NCBI GenBank assembly: GCA_030606485.1
Contig: JAUWGH010000004.1
Span: forward strand, 186,001-250,000
Reading direction: 5' to 3'
Length of the DNA: 64,000 nt
DNA from: Promethearchaeota archaeon
Lineage (GTDB): Archaea; Asgardarchaeota; Lokiarchaeia; Sigyniarchaeales; SOKP01
Shown: positions 7,330 through 16,356 of the stretch, one piece after another
Layout: each line of letters begins with the position of its first letter
How positions within the stretch are numbered: position 1 is the first letter of the stretch
Translations under genes and position numbers: made by a program
Notes under the pieces: model-generated
The model's input: only the letters and a program-made list of their open reading frames with translations
Database searches by the model: none
What the model was told of the DNA's origin: nothing

Positions 7330-8814
7330 ATGCCAATAGTTAATACTCTTGATATCAAAGATAAAAGCTCAGTTAATGTAGGGTTATTTGGACATATCGA
7401 TTGCGGTAAAACAGCAATCGCCGAAGTTTTGAGCGAATTTGTATCGACTGCTGGAATAGATGCACATCCTCAAAGTAAAGAGAGAGGTATTACCATTGAC
7501 ATGGGTTTTACTTCATTAATTTTAGAAAAATTTTTGGTAACACTAGTTGACTTACCAGGTCATGCAGATTTAATAAGAACTGTTGTAGCTTCAATTGATA
7601 TTATTGATTGTGCTATTGTCGTAATTGATGCAGTCCATGGAGCACAAATACAAACTGGAGAACATTTAATAATATTGGATTCACTTGGTATTAACCACAT
7701 AATTGTAGCACTTAATAAAATCGACCTTATTTCAAAAGAACAATTAAATCCAATGATAGAGAAAGTTTCATCCTTTTTTAAGAGTACCTCATTTGGCTCA
7801 GATGTTCCAATTTTTGCAGTTTCTGCAAAGAATAAAAATGGTTTTGAAAAGTTAAAGAAAGGTTTATTAGATTTATTAAACAAGATAAAAGTGAAAAGAG
7901 ATAAATCAAATGATTTAATAATCCCGATAGATCATCATTTTCCGATTAAAGGAATTGGAACCATAATTACTGGAACAATTCTTCAAGGAACAATTAGAGT
8001 AAATCAAAATCTGAATATTATTCCAATAAACAAATCTGGGCGAGTTAAATCACTCCAAATATTCAAACAAGATGTTGATAAAGCAGAAGCAGGTGATAGG
8101 GTTGGTATTGCAATTAAAGGACTTGATTATAAGGCAGTTTTTAGAGGTTGTTATGTTGTAAGTAATAAAGAAAATTTTATTTCGGGAAATTTGTTTAAAT
8201 CTAAAATTTATATAAATAAGTATTATAAGGCAAGTCTTAAATTTGGCATACAAACACATATTACTTTAGGAATGAATACAATTCCTGCTTATATCTTTCC
8301 ATTTAAAGAAATTAACAACAAATTCATTGCATTTAATCCAGACGAAAATGATGTTAATTTTGATGCAATAATATCTACAATTGAACCAGTTTTAACTAAA
8401 AATTTAGTATTCTTAAAAAATAAGCAAAGCAAAAATTATGAAAAATTCCTTATCAGCCGTTTAGACCTACCAGCAACTACACTCAGAATAGTAGGAATAG
8501 GAGAAATAATAGAAATATATGAACATCCTCCAACACTTCATAAATTTAAAATCAAATATGGTATAGTTAAAAATTCTAACCATCCTCAAGGAATTATCGT
8601 AAATAATTTAGCAAAAAGCCTTACTGGTGCTAAAAAAATTATAGGTAAAAAATTAGAACGACCTTTTGATAAAGTGATTGACACTTTTGGGACAAAAGGT
8701 GGTGTTGTCGTTAGCTTGAAAGAAAAAAAAAATAAAATTTCTAATGGAGATCAAGTAATATTAAAAGAACTGCGTAGTTTTAATATAAAACAAGGGCAGA
8801 CGTCAAATCTTTAA
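7330..8814 (+). CDS. selB: selenocysteine-specific elongation factor SelB/eEFSec
   Basis: A 494-aa translational GTPase that carries Sec-tRNA(Sec) to the ribosome at UGA. The G motifs are GHIDCGKT (21-28; Cys where EF-Tu has His), GITIDMGF (53-60), DLPGHADL (74-81), NKID (129-132) and SAK (about 165). QSKERGITIDMGF matches the eEFSec/archaeal SelB type rather than EF-1alpha or IF2-gamma. Domains 2 and 3 follow, and a fourth C-terminal domain (from about 370) ends with a beta-rich segment. There is no bacterial-type winged-helix extension, so SECIS recognition probably needs other determinants. It lies 3.3 kb from tRNA-Sec. Confidence 0.93.
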   Translation: MPIVNTLDIKDKSSVNVGLFGHIDCGKTAIAEVLSEFVSTAGIDAHPQSKERGITIDMGFTSLILEKFLVTLVDLPGHADLIRTVVASIDIIDCAIVVIDAVHGAQIQTGEHLIILDSLGINHIIVALNKIDLISKEQLNPMIEKVSSFFKSTSFGSDVPIFAVSAKNKNGFEKLKKGLLDLLNKIKVKRDKSNDLIIPIDHHFPIKGIGTIITGTILQGTIRVNQNLNIIPINKSGRVKSLQIFKQDVDKAEAGDRVGIAIKGLDYKAVFRGCYVVSNKENFISGNLFKSKIYINKYYKASLKFGIQTHITLGMNTIPAYIFPFKEINNKFIAFNPDENDVNFDAIISTIEPVLTKNLVFLKNKQSKNYEKFLISRLDLPATTLRIVGIGEIIEIYEHPPTLHKFKIKYGIVKNSNHPQGIIVNNLAKSLTGAKKIIGKKLERPFDKVIDTFGTKGGVVVSLKEKKNKISNGDQVILKELRSFNIKQGQTSNL

Positions 8815-8908
8815 GAGAGTTAATCAAAAATTAATCAAAATTATTAAATATGAAATTTATTATAATATTATACTAGACTGATATTTAAAAAAAAATAATA
8901 ATATTGGC

Positions 8909-9337
8909 ATGTCTATTGAAGAAGAGTTAGAAATTGCAAAAGAACTTCAAGTTGAATTAATGCGACAACTAGAAAATTTGGAAACTAAAACTGATCTTGA
9001 GGGGACTGCAATTATTTCTAAAACAGGAATTAGGATAGCTAGCTCAGATACGGCCTCTACTGTTGCAGATCTTTTCAGTGCAAGTCCAGCAACATTAGTT
9101 TCCTTAGGAATAAATATATCTAAAGGTTTAAACCAGGGAGAATTAAGAGATATTGTTATTCGTGGAATCGAAGGGTTCACAATTATTACAACAAGTTCTC
9201 AGGAAAGTAACTTCATGTTAATAACTCATTCCAAAAAGGAGGCGTCTCTTGGATATTACTTTAATAAGATTAATAAATCTTACAGAGAAATTGAAAAATT
9301 ATTAAAGGATGTAAAGCTTAAATCTGCTTTTTATTAA
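8909..9337 (+). CDS. Roadblock/LC7 domain protein
   Basis: A 142-aa protein with an N-terminal helix (1-27) and a Roadblock/LC7 fold: GTAIISKTGIRIAS (31-44), DLFSASPATLVSLG (54-67), the beta segment IVIRGIEGFTIIT (about 81-93) and LGYYFNKINKS. Family members act as dimeric platforms or activators for small Ras-like GTPases, and they are greatly expanded in Asgard archaea. No GTPase gene adjoins it here. It follows selB by about 95 nt on the same strand, which need not mean a functional link. Confidence 0.85.
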   Translation: MSIEEELEIAKELQVELMRQLENLETKTDLEGTAIISKTGIRIASSDTASTVADLFSASPATLVSLGINISKGLNQGELRDIVIRGIEGFTIITTSSQESNFMLITHSKKEASLGYYFNKINKSYREIEKLLKDVKLKSAFY

Positions 9338-9355
9338 ATTTATTTACATCTCCAA

Positions 9356-9970
9356 TTAAAACTCTGAAATTTTAAATAATTTTGAGCTAATTTGAATTAT
9401 TGCTGGAAGCACAAATATGTATAATAATGTATTTGAAACAATATGAATAACTGAAAATGGGATGCCTGCAATAAAAATTGGAATCCAAACTTCAAAACTT
9501 AACTCAACAAAGGGAAGATACCCCCCAATAGTAGCAATTATGTCATAAATGAATGTCCATGAAAAGCCGACCGCTCCAAATAAAATTAAAACTCTTAATA
9601 CGAAAAGATCTTCAGTAGGCCTAAAATACTCTTTATTTTTCAAATATTTAAATGAAAAAAACCCTAAAAGGCTCAAAATTGAGTAGAGTGATATTTGAGT
9701 AGCAAATAATAAAAGATGAGAGGGACCCATAGGATTCAAAAAACAAAAAATGGTGACACTAATAACACTTATGAATAACCCATTTTTTTTACCAAAAGAA
9801 AAACCACAAAAAAACAACATTAAACTAAAAAGTTCAAAATTTGGGATAGCATACAAGAGATATCCAACGAGGACGGTTAATGCAGAAAATACACTGATAA
9901 TTGCTACATTAAACGAATCTCGGTCTAATAGATTGAATTTAGTATCTGATTTTAATGATTCTTTTTCCAT
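9356..9970 (-). CDS. ECF transporter S-component-like membrane protein
   Basis: A six-span membrane protein; from the ATG at 9968-9970 (MEKESLKSD) it has about 204 residues. An upstream in-frame start at 10039 is possible but adds an unlikely tail. The segments AIISVFSALTVLVGYLL, LFFCGFSFGKKNGLF, FLNPMGPSH and the GAVGFSWTFIYDIIATI helix match the layout of vitamin-binding S components of energy-coupling factor transporters. The ligand cannot be read from the sequence. No EcfA/EcfT genes are in the window. The DUF4430-like protein at 10882-11337 makes a corrinoid ligand thinkable. Confidence 0.6.
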   Translation of the reverse strand: MEKESLKSDTKFNLLDRDSFNVAIISVFSALTVLVGYLLYAIPNFELFSLMLFFCGFSFGKKNGLFISVISVTIFCFLNPMGPSHLLLFATQISLYSILSLLGFFSFKYLKNKEYFRPTEDLFVLRVLILFGAVGFSWTFIYDIIATIGGYLPFVELSFEVWIPIFIAGIPFSVIHIVSNTLLYIFVLPAIIQISSKLFKISEF

Positions 9971-10108
9971 TTTCAAATTAATATAGGATAAGTTACCTAT
10001 AAAATTTATCTTTAATAAAATATTAAAATGCCAAATCAAGTTTAAAACTATGGAGAAACTTGATAATATTTATAATTTCGATTTTAAAAAATCAAATAGA
10101 GGATAAAA

Positions 10109-10846
10109 TTGGAAATATTTTTTGAAATTCATAAGGATTTACCGAGAGAGGGACCAGGTAATAATGAATCAACAAAAAAAGCATTTGAATTTTTAAAACA
10201 ATTACCTCCCAATCCCTACATTTTGGATATAGGGTGTGGTCCGGGTATGCAAACTATACAGCTAGCTAAAATGGCAGATTGTAAAATCATGGCTTTAGAT
10301 ACTCATCAGCCATTTTTGGACGAATTAAATTATCGTGCAAAAAGTGAAAGTGTTCAAGATAAAATTGAAACTGTTAATAGATCAATGTTTTCACTGGACT
10401 TTAAAGATGATTTCTTTGATATAATCTGGTCTGAAGGAGCAATTTATATATTTGGTTTTGGAAAGGGTCTTAAAGAATGGCGCCGATTTTTAAAGAAAGG
10501 GGGATATTTTGTTATATCTGAACTTTCTTGGCTAAAACAGAATCAACCCGAAGAAGTAAAAGGTTTCTGGAATGAATATTATCCAAGTATTAAATTGATT
10601 GAAAAAAATATACGGATTATAAAGAATTTAGGTTTTAATTTTCTACATAATTTCACAATTCCAGAATCAGGTTGGTGGGATGATTATTATATACCTCTAG
10701 AAAATCGTATCAATCTTTTACGAAAAAAGTATAAAGGTAATATTGAAGCTAATAAGGTTTTAGATCAGGAACTGGAAGAAATATTCTTGTATAAGAAATA
10801 TTCTGAGTATTACGGGTACGTTTTTTATATTATACAAAACAAATGA
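10109..10846 (+). CDS. class I SAM-dependent methyltransferase
   Basis: A 245-aa protein with a Rossmann methyltransferase core: ILDIGCGPGMQT (motif I, about 38-49), the acidic end of beta-2 in ALDTHQPF, and motif IV in FDIIWSEGAIYIFG, followed by LKKGGYFVISELSW. The substrate is unknown; the close relation is to small-molecule methyltransferases. The start is TTG (10109-10111) with GAGG about 7 nt upstream, because no suitable ATG exists. It is divergent from the ECF-like gene. Confidence 0.85.
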   Translation: MEIFFEIHKDLPREGPGNNESTKKAFEFLKQLPPNPYILDIGCGPGMQTIQLAKMADCKIMALDTHQPFLDELNYRAKSESVQDKIETVNRSMFSLDFKDDFFDIIWSEGAIYIFGFGKGLKEWRRFLKKGGYFVISELSWLKQNQPEEVKGFWNEYYPSIKLIEKNIRIIKNLGFNFLHNFTIPESGWWDDYYIPLENRINLLRKKYKGNIEANKVLDQELEEIFLYKKYSEYYGYVFYIIQNK

Positions 10847-10881
10847 ATAGATATAAGTCTTTAAGCTAAATTTTTTATAAA

Positions 10882-11337
10882 TTACATATTGGATGTATAA
10901 TTCCAATTTATTATTGAATCATTGTCTAAAGCATATTTATTACAGCCAATAGGACTTATCGCTCCATTAACCCAAAAATGCCAAGCATGAGTTGAATTCT
11001 GTGAAATTCCATTAATTGAAGTAATTAAATAATCGTCATATATTGCGTAATAATCATATTCTAAATCACAATGCTTATCTAATGCGTGAAAAACGGAAGT
11101 GTTATAGTTATAAAGCGAAAATCCAACCCATCTATCTACGGTTCCATTTCCATAATCCATATATAATGATATATTGCTTAAAGACTCTTTGTACACAATA
11201 GGTTGTCCATTGCTTCCATTACCATTATCATTTGGTGGGATAAAGACACCTATCTGGAATAAAATTAAAAATGTTAAAGAGATTGATGCGATGAGACCAA
11301 TTAATATAAATTTCAGAGTTTTTCCCAAAAAGATCAC
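10882..11337 (-). CDS. membrane-anchored DUF4430 (transcobalamin C-terminal-like) protein
   Basis: A 151-aa protein: a hydrophobic N-terminal anchor (about 8-32), a glycine/asparagine linker (PPNDNGNGSNG) and an extracellular domain. The pattern SLYMDYGNGTVDRW, then YDDYLITSINGIS, then HAWHFWVNGAISP, then YALDNDSIINWNY matches the DUF4430/transcobalamin C-terminal-like fold, which in vitamin B12 carriers is the beta-domain. Binding of cobalamin here is inference. It is just upstream of, and on the other strand from, the methyltransferase. Several N-x-S/T sites are present, in line with a surface protein. Confidence 0.65.
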   Translation of the reverse strand: MIFLGKTLKFILIGLIASISLTFLILFQIGVFIPPNDNGNGSNGQPIVYKESLSNISLYMDYGNGTVDRWVGFSLYNYNTSVFHALDKHCDLEYDYYAIYDDYLITSINGISQNSTHAWHFWVNGAISPIGCNKYALDNDSIINWNYTSNM

Positions 11338-11378
11338 TTATTAAAAAAAAAAAATGAAAAAATTAATGTTTAAATATT

Positions 11379-12161
11379 TTATTTTGTATTAAAGATATTC
11401 TTTTTTTTCACCAATACTATCGCTATCACAGCTATAATACTCAATAAACCAAAAATCTCAATAGAATATCCCGGAATATTACCTTCTTTAAGCTGAATTT
11501 CTAAACTATAGAGATTAAAAAAGAGAATTTCAGTTTTTGCATAAATTAGGACTCCAGTATCTTTATTATATATAAGCGTTGTGTTTTGATTCCCAAAAGC
11601 AGGATCTTGTTTAAATACCAACTTAATTTGTGCTTGGTTAGATTCATCGAAAGTTACTGTACCCGGTACCCATCCTGTGGGATCAACGGAATTAATAGCC
11701 AACAATTTTTCATACGTCCAATTAATTGATGTAATAAACCCTGGGTTATAATCATTATAACCTAAAACGAGCATACTACCAATTTCAGTTGTCGATTTAT
11801 TCACGAAAGTAACATTTTTCTTCAAAACACCACCCTCTAAATATTTTGAAGTAATATTACAAAATGGAACTGGATTTAAATTCGATGCCCAAAAAACTGC
11901 TGATTGATCTGCGAAACCTAATAATATTATTGAAATTTCACCATTTTGGTTCGTGTCTAAGTATTTTCCTTCAGTCCACCAATTTACTGGTCCATTAAAT
12001 TCAATCACTTGATAATTATATGTAGTACCAGCTGTTAATGAAGAGGAGTAATGATCAGGAGGTGTTGTTGTAAATGCCGATATTCCGTTGGTTGCTTGAA
12101 ATATAAAGCCAATTCCGAGTAAAATTGAAAAAATTATGCCTATTTTTTTTATTTGCTTCAT
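11379..12161 (-). CDS. secreted surface protein with C-terminal membrane anchor
   Basis: A 260-aa protein with a signal peptide (KKIGIIFSILLGIGFIFQAT, residues 5-24), a beta-rich extracellular domain with many N-x-S/T sites, and a C-terminal tripartite tail: GNIPGYSIEIFG, a hydrophobic helix and KKKN. This tail resembles the CTERM-type anchors found on Asgard and other archaeal surface proteins. It lies 41 nt upstream of the DUF4430 gene on the same strand, so the two surface proteins may be co-expressed. Ligand and function are unknown. Confidence 0.65.
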   Translation of the reverse strand: MKQIKKIGIIFSILLGIGFIFQATNGISAFTTTPPDHYSSSLTAGTTYNYQVIEFNGPVNWWTEGKYLDTNQNGEISIILLGFADQSAVFWASNLNPVPFCNITSKYLEGGVLKKNVTFVNKSTTEIGSMLVLGYNDYNPGFITSINWTYEKLLAINSVDPTGWVPGTVTFDESNQAQIKLVFKQDPAFGNQNTTLIYNKDTGVLIYAKTEILFFNLYSLEIQLKEGNIPGYSIEIFGLLSIIAVIAIVLVKKKNIFNTK

Positions 12162-12408
12162 TTTTTCATTAAGCCTTTTTTTATTGAAAAAATTTTATGA
12201 ATTATGTCTCTAGGAAAGTATGGCTATTAAAAAATCTTTCGCTAAACTATTTTTTATATAGAACATAGTAATAAAATTTCATAATGTTTTTTATAAAAAA
12301 TTCTAAAAATCTTTAAGAATATCCAAAAAAATTCTTAAAATTTGACACAAGTAGTTTTTCAATAATTTTAAAGAAAATGAGAATAATAAATATTTAAAAT
12401 TTTTTTTT

Positions 12409-12885
12409 TCATTTTTCTAATAAAACAACCTTTCCGCCAGCGGCTTCAATCTTTTTGACTGCTCTTTCACTTGCTTTATTAACAGATATATTAACTTTCT
12501 TACTTATTTCTCCTTTACCAATCAATTTTTGAACGTTCATTTTTGACAAATCAATTGAATATATTTCTCCAGATTTCTCTGCAATATTATTCTCAATAAA
12601 TTTATCCAATTTGAATTCTAAATCTTTAACATTAATGGCATTTACTTTTTCAATACGGTTAATCTTTTGAGGTCGTTTAAAGCCTTTTTTACCCATGCGC
12701 CAATCAGGATCTGGAAATCCTAACTTTTTTTGTTTGTAGTATAAAGATTTTTTACTTTTTTTCCATTGTGTTGTTTTTCCAGCACCAGCGCGTTGTCCTT
12801 TTTTTCTATGCTGACCGACCCTACCATATCCAACTGTTCGTGTTCCGCGCTTTTTTCTTATTTTCTTTTTAAATTTCCTTGTCAT
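12409..12885 (-). CDS. rpl15: 50S ribosomal protein L15 (uL15)
   Basis: A 158-aa basic protein of the large subunit. It has the typical lysine/arginine/glycine-rich N-terminus (TRTVGYGRVGQHRKKGQRAG, 15-34), which threads into rRNA, and a C-terminal globular part ending in ERAVKKIEAAGGKVVLLEK-like sequence. It is the last gene of the ribosomal operon, 20 nt after L30. In most archaea secY follows here; in this window a surface protein gene follows instead after about 250 nt. Confidence 0.95.
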   Translation of the reverse strand: MTRKFKKKIRKKRGTRTVGYGRVGQHRKKGQRAGAGKTTQWKKSKKSLYYKQKKLGFPDPDWRMGKKGFKRPQKINRIEKVNAINVKDLEFKLDKFIENNIAEKSGEIYSIDLSKMNVQKLIGKGEISKKVNISVNKASERAVKKIEAAGGKVVLLEK

Positions 12886-12904
12886 TTAATTCACCATATG
12901 GGAA

Positions 12905-13420
12905 TTATAGCATTTTAAATAGAAGTTTATTAATATAATCACCAACATAGCCAAGAGAACCACCAGCTTTATAACTACGTTTAATTGTTCCCCGATATCC
13001 ACCTCGGGGAGGATGCATTCTAAATATTGGTTTTATTTTATAAATATCTTTATACTGAATTTCCCCTTTTAATAAACCGGTTGCTAGAGCATTTAAAGTT
13101 TTATATTTAGTTTTAAATTTGATGTGAGATTCAGTTAAAGGTTCATTTCCTTCGATATAGGCTCTATTTCGTAATAATTTTAAGAGCATTTTTTTATTGA
13201 TCTCACCATAACATACATAATCCTTAACTTTTTGGAGCATTCCAGTATAACTTTTATTTGGAAACACTAATATAGAATGATTTACCTTATGGAGTCTAAA
13301 CATTTTAAGAGTATCTAAAAGCTTTTTTCGCATCCCGGGGGCTCCGCGGATTCTTACAATGAATAACAATTTGGGGGTTTCTTGTTCCACAATTGAATTT
13401 TTGATTTCGGACATGGTCAT
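12905..13420 (-). CDS. rpl30: 50S ribosomal protein L30 (uL30)
   Basis: A 171-aa archaeal/eukaryotic-length uL30 (the bacterial protein is about 60 aa). LLFIVRIRGAPGMRKK (19-34) with TLKMFRLHKVNHSIL is the uL30 signature, and the C-terminal extension FRMHPPRGGYRGTIKRSYKA is of the L7/L30 type. It sits between S5 and L15, 20 nt from each, in the normal spc-operon order. Confidence 0.95.
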   Translation of the reverse strand: MTMSEIKNSIVEQETPKLLFIVRIRGAPGMRKKLLDTLKMFRLHKVNHSILVFPNKSYTGMLQKVKDYVCYGEINKKMLLKLLRNRAYIEGNEPLTESHIKFKTKYKTLNALATGLLKGEIQYKDIYKIKPIFRMHPPRGGYRGTIKRSYKAGGSLGYVGDYINKLLFKML

Positions 13421-13439
13421 TTTTTACATCTATAATTTA

Positions 13440-14078
13440 TTATTTTGATTTCAATATCATTTTATGTGCATTTTTTAATGCATCAATTGTTGCTTTCACT
13501 AAATTCTCTGACGTGCGTGTATCTCCTCGAGTTTTAGACCAGATATCTTCAATACCGACTAATTTTAATACACTTTTCACATGATCAGCACATGCTAAAC
13601 CGATACCGGCAGGAGCAGGAATTAAAGTTATACGAATACTTCCACATTTTCCTGATACTTTAAAAGGAATTGAATGAAACCCACCACAATCACATTCCCA
13701 TGAACCACACCCTTTCATTACGGGAACTATATTCAATTTTGCCTTGGTTATTGCTTTTCTTATTGCAGGACCCACTTCAGGGCTTTTTGCAGAAGAAAAT
13801 CCAATATATCCTTCACATCCGACGATAACTACTGCTTTAAATCTAGACCTCTGACCTGACCTTGTCATTTGTTGTACCATTTTTATGGTAATTACATCCT
13901 CTTCAAGATTTGGCAAAAGCATCTCAAAAATTTCCTTTTCTCGAACAACTAAATTTTCATTAAAAATTTTATCAATTGTAATTTCACCTTTTTGAACTAT
14001 TTCACCTAACTCAGTTTGAGGTACCCATTCCTTTTCCACTTTTCTTGGTTGTCGTTTATCTCTCCTTGTATCTGACAT
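13440..14078 (-). CDS. rps5: 30S ribosomal protein S5 (uS5)
   Basis: A 212-aa small-subunit protein that helps decoding fidelity. The double-stranded-RNA-binding-like N domain contains QMTRSGQRSRFKAVVIVGC (about 69-87), and the C domain has ITLIPAPAGIGLACADHVK. The CGSWECDCGG segment (about 129-138) is the cysteine-containing loop of archaeal/eukaryotic S5/S2. Order L18-S5-L30 as in other archaea. Confidence 0.95.
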   Translation of the reverse strand: MSDTRRDKRQPRKVEKEWVPQTELGEIVQKGEITIDKIFNENLVVREKEIFEMLLPNLEEDVITIKMVQQMTRSGQRSRFKAVVIVGCEGYIGFSSAKSPEVGPAIRKAITKAKLNIVPVMKGCGSWECDCGGFHSIPFKVSGKCGSIRITLIPAPAGIGLACADHVKSVLKLVGIEDIWSKTRGDTRTSENLVKATIDALKNAHKMILKSK

Positions 14079-14111
14079 TATTTTAAAATTCCCATAATCT
14101 TTTTTTAATTT

Positions 14112-14696
14112 TTATACTGTTCTTTTAATTTCTTTTAAGGTTTTATCTATGATACTGGTTATTTTTAGTGGATCAATCATTTTTAGATAACTTGAAAATT
14201 TTAATTTATATTGCTCATCATCAACTGCCAGTAGTTTGGCATAATTTTGAATATGAGTACCATTTATTCTTTCTTCAAAACCTTGAGGAAAGAAAAATTC
14301 TTTATGGGGAATTTCTATTCCTGCATCTAAAATACCCTTAAAGGCAGCCAGTTGCCTATGAAAATGACTCATTAATCCTAAATCTAAAATTGAATCATTA
14401 ATCTTTTTCTTTTTAGCCCTTATACCGGCAATATACCCAGTTAAATAAGCGGCAGGTAAATTCCCTGTATTTAATTGCCACCCATAACCTTTTACAAGTT
14501 CTTTTGAAAATGCAGAGGTTAATACAAAATCTCCTCCAAGTTTTGATTGTATAAACTGAACAATAATATTTTTGTTCGAAGCTCGTATTATCAATCGATT
14601 TTTTCTAGACATTAATAATTTCTTTCTACTATGATAATTAGTTTTTCCTTCTCTTCTACGTCGAGGAGGTAATTTATAAGTAGGTCCTTTAGCCAT
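14112..14696 (-). CDS. rpl18: 50S ribosomal protein L18 (uL18)
   Basis: A 194-aa 5S-rRNA-binding protein of the archaeal/eukaryotic L5e type. N-terminal YKLPPRRRREGKTNYHSRKK and LMSRKNRLIIRASNKNIIVQ are diagnostic, and AAYLTGYIAGIRAKKK follows in the core. It starts immediately after the stop of L19e (ATG at 14694-14696 next to the stop at 14697), so translation is probably coupled. Confidence 0.95.
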   Translation of the reverse strand: MAKGPTYKLPPRRRREGKTNYHSRKKLLMSRKNRLIIRASNKNIIVQFIQSKLGGDFVLTSAFSKELVKGYGWQLNTGNLPAAYLTGYIAGIRAKKKKINDSILDLGLMSHFHRQLAAFKGILDAGIEIPHKEFFFPQGFEERINGTHIQNYAKLLAVDDEQYKLKFSSYLKMIDPLKITSIIDKTLKEIKRTV

Positions 14697-15152
14697 TTAT
14701 CTACCCCTCCTTGTTAAATTTTGTTCTTTAATGTGCCTCTCTAGATGTGCCACACTATGAAACATATTACCCTTTGCTTTTCGGTATAGTTTTCGATAAG
14801 TTGATGTTGTTATAATTTTTCTATCTCTTAAAGTTTTTAATTTCCTTCTAATTGGACGGATTTTTTTAATCCATCGTTGTTTTTTTGGTGTTCGTGCTCC
14901 TTTTTTACCTTTTCGAGATCCATAACCTCGTGCTCTTCCTTTCTTTTTCCTTTCATGAAGTTTTTTCTTTCGAAAGTTACTTATTCCAATTTTATATTTT
15001 TTCTTTATTATTCCTTCTTTAATTAGACTCCTTACATCTTCACGTGTAATTGCCATTTTGATATCTTCAATGAAATATTGATCAAGATAGACTCGGTTCT
15101 CACCGCATTTTAATATTTCAGATGCCATTCTTCTTTGTGCGTTTAGATTCAT
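14697..15152 (-). CDS. rpl19e: 50S ribosomal protein L19e (eL19)
   Basis: A 151-aa archaeal/eukaryotic-only protein. LNAQRRMASEILKCGENRVY at the N-terminus and the very basic region KKKGRARGYGSRKGKKGART, followed by RPIRRKLKTLRDRKII, define eL19. It contacts both subunits through its long C-terminal helix. It is placed between L32e and L18 as usual for archaea. Confidence 0.96.
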   Translation of the reverse strand: MNLNAQRRMASEILKCGENRVYLDQYFIEDIKMAITREDVRSLIKEGIIKKKYKIGISNFRKKKLHERKKKGRARGYGSRKGKKGARTPKKQRWIKKIRPIRRKLKTLRDRKIITTSTYRKLYRKAKGNMFHSVAHLERHIKEQNLTRRGR

Positions 15153-15169
15153 AATATAATCACCTTTTC

Positions 15170-15739
15170 CTATTTCTTCTTACCTCTTTTTTTCGTTTTT
15201 GAAGCTAATTCTCTTAATTCAGCTAGTTCCTCATCTTCTTCTTCCTCAACTTCTTCTTCCTCAACTTCTTCTTCTTCCTCCTCTAACTCTTCTTCTTCAA
15301 GGATTACACCCCTATCAGCAATTTCTTCTAATGCTTCAAGTTCTTTTTGAGCTGCACCTAGATTAAGTATTCTAAATCCTTTTTCTTCAATGAGTTCAAG
15401 AAGTTTTATTCTTTTCTTCGCACCAAGCCTACTGCTAATTCTTAATGCATGAATTTTTGGATTTAGTCCTTCGAGGTCTTTTGGAGTTATAATATAAGCT
15501 TCGGTAAACCCAGAAGGATGAAGATATCTTACTGCTTTCGGTGTCCTATAGCCAATATTGGGAGATTTTACTCCAGCTTTCCACTTTCTGCGAGTTTTTG
15601 AATCAATACCTCGTGATTTGCGCCAAGAATCTTTAACTCTGACATATCGCCAAGATTCAATTCTCCTAAAAGACGGTCGAACCTTCTGTAGATGTGTTCT
15701 ATAACTCATCAATCTTTTTTTATCTTTATGCATTTTCAT
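15170..15739 (-). CDS. rpl32e: 50S ribosomal protein L32e (eL32) with acidic tail
   Basis: A 189-aa eL32. The core has RRIESWRYVRVKDSWRKSRG, KSPNIGYRTPKAVRYLHPSG and the later IHALRISSRLGAKKR. After the normal end (about residue 145) comes a long glutamate-rich stretch (about 148-172, mostly E with V/L/D) and then a basic tail TKKRGKKK. The acidic tail is an unusual addition that parallels the acidic ends of S3 and S19 in this operon. Confidence 0.94.
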   Translation of the reverse strand: MKMHKDKKRLMSYRTHLQKVRPSFRRIESWRYVRVKDSWRKSRGIDSKTRRKWKAGVKSPNIGYRTPKAVRYLHPSGFTEAYIITPKDLEGLNPKIHALRISSRLGAKKRIKLLELIEEKGFRILNLGAAQKELEALEEIADRGVILEEEELEEEEEEVEEEEVEEEEDEELAELRELASKTKKRGKKK

Positions 15740-15751
15740 AGATACCTTTTT

Positions 15752-16330
15752 CTATTTTATTTGCCAGAGTATATGCTCTCCTAACCATTTTTGATATACA
15801 AAAATTCCATCTTGAAAGACTCGTTTATCTTTCTTTCTTAACCGACAAGCTCTTTGGATATTAGCTGCCATTTGTCCGACAACTTGGTTATCTATCCCTG
15901 TGATTATTACATCATCACCCTCAACTGATATATCTACGCCATCTATAATATTTTGAACCCTATCGGCTCGCTCTCCATTAAAATTTTTTATGTGAATTTT
16001 TTTACCTCGAATTTCGACAGTAATCGGAAAATGTGAATAACATATTTTAGATTTATAAGTATAACCTTCTTGAACTCCTAAAATTAAATTTTTTATTAAA
16101 TTTTTTACAGTTTTTGCTAGAGCAACTGTATTTCCTCTAGGGAAATTTGATGTAAATTTTAATTTAGATTTTCCTTCTAAGTCAATTTTGATTTTTCGTG
16201 CGTGAGAAAAATCTTTTACAATTGGTCCCCCTTTAGGTCCCTTTATCGTAATAATATTCGGATCTTTTAAAGATATCTCCACTTTTTCAGGAATGTCCAA
16301 TGATTCTTCCAAAAAGGCAATTTTCACCAT
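15752..16330 (-). CDS. rpl6: 50S ribosomal protein L6 (uL6)
   Basis: A 192-aa large-subunit protein with the two repeated uL6 domains. GPKGGPIVKDFSHARKIKID occurs in the first, and the second begins near GVQEGYTYKSKICYSHFPI and contains GIDNQVVGQMAANIQRACR. It lies 26 nt downstream of S8. Confidence 0.95.
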   Translation of the reverse strand: MVKIAFLEESLDIPEKVEISLKDPNIITIKGPKGGPIVKDFSHARKIKIDLEGKSKLKFTSNFPRGNTVALAKTVKNLIKNLILGVQEGYTYKSKICYSHFPITVEIRGKKIHIKNFNGERADRVQNIIDGVDISVEGDDVIITGIDNQVVGQMAANIQRACRLRKKDKRVFQDGIFVYQKWLGEHILWQIK

Positions 16331-16356
16331 CTTTTTTATTCACTCTCTTTTAATTA

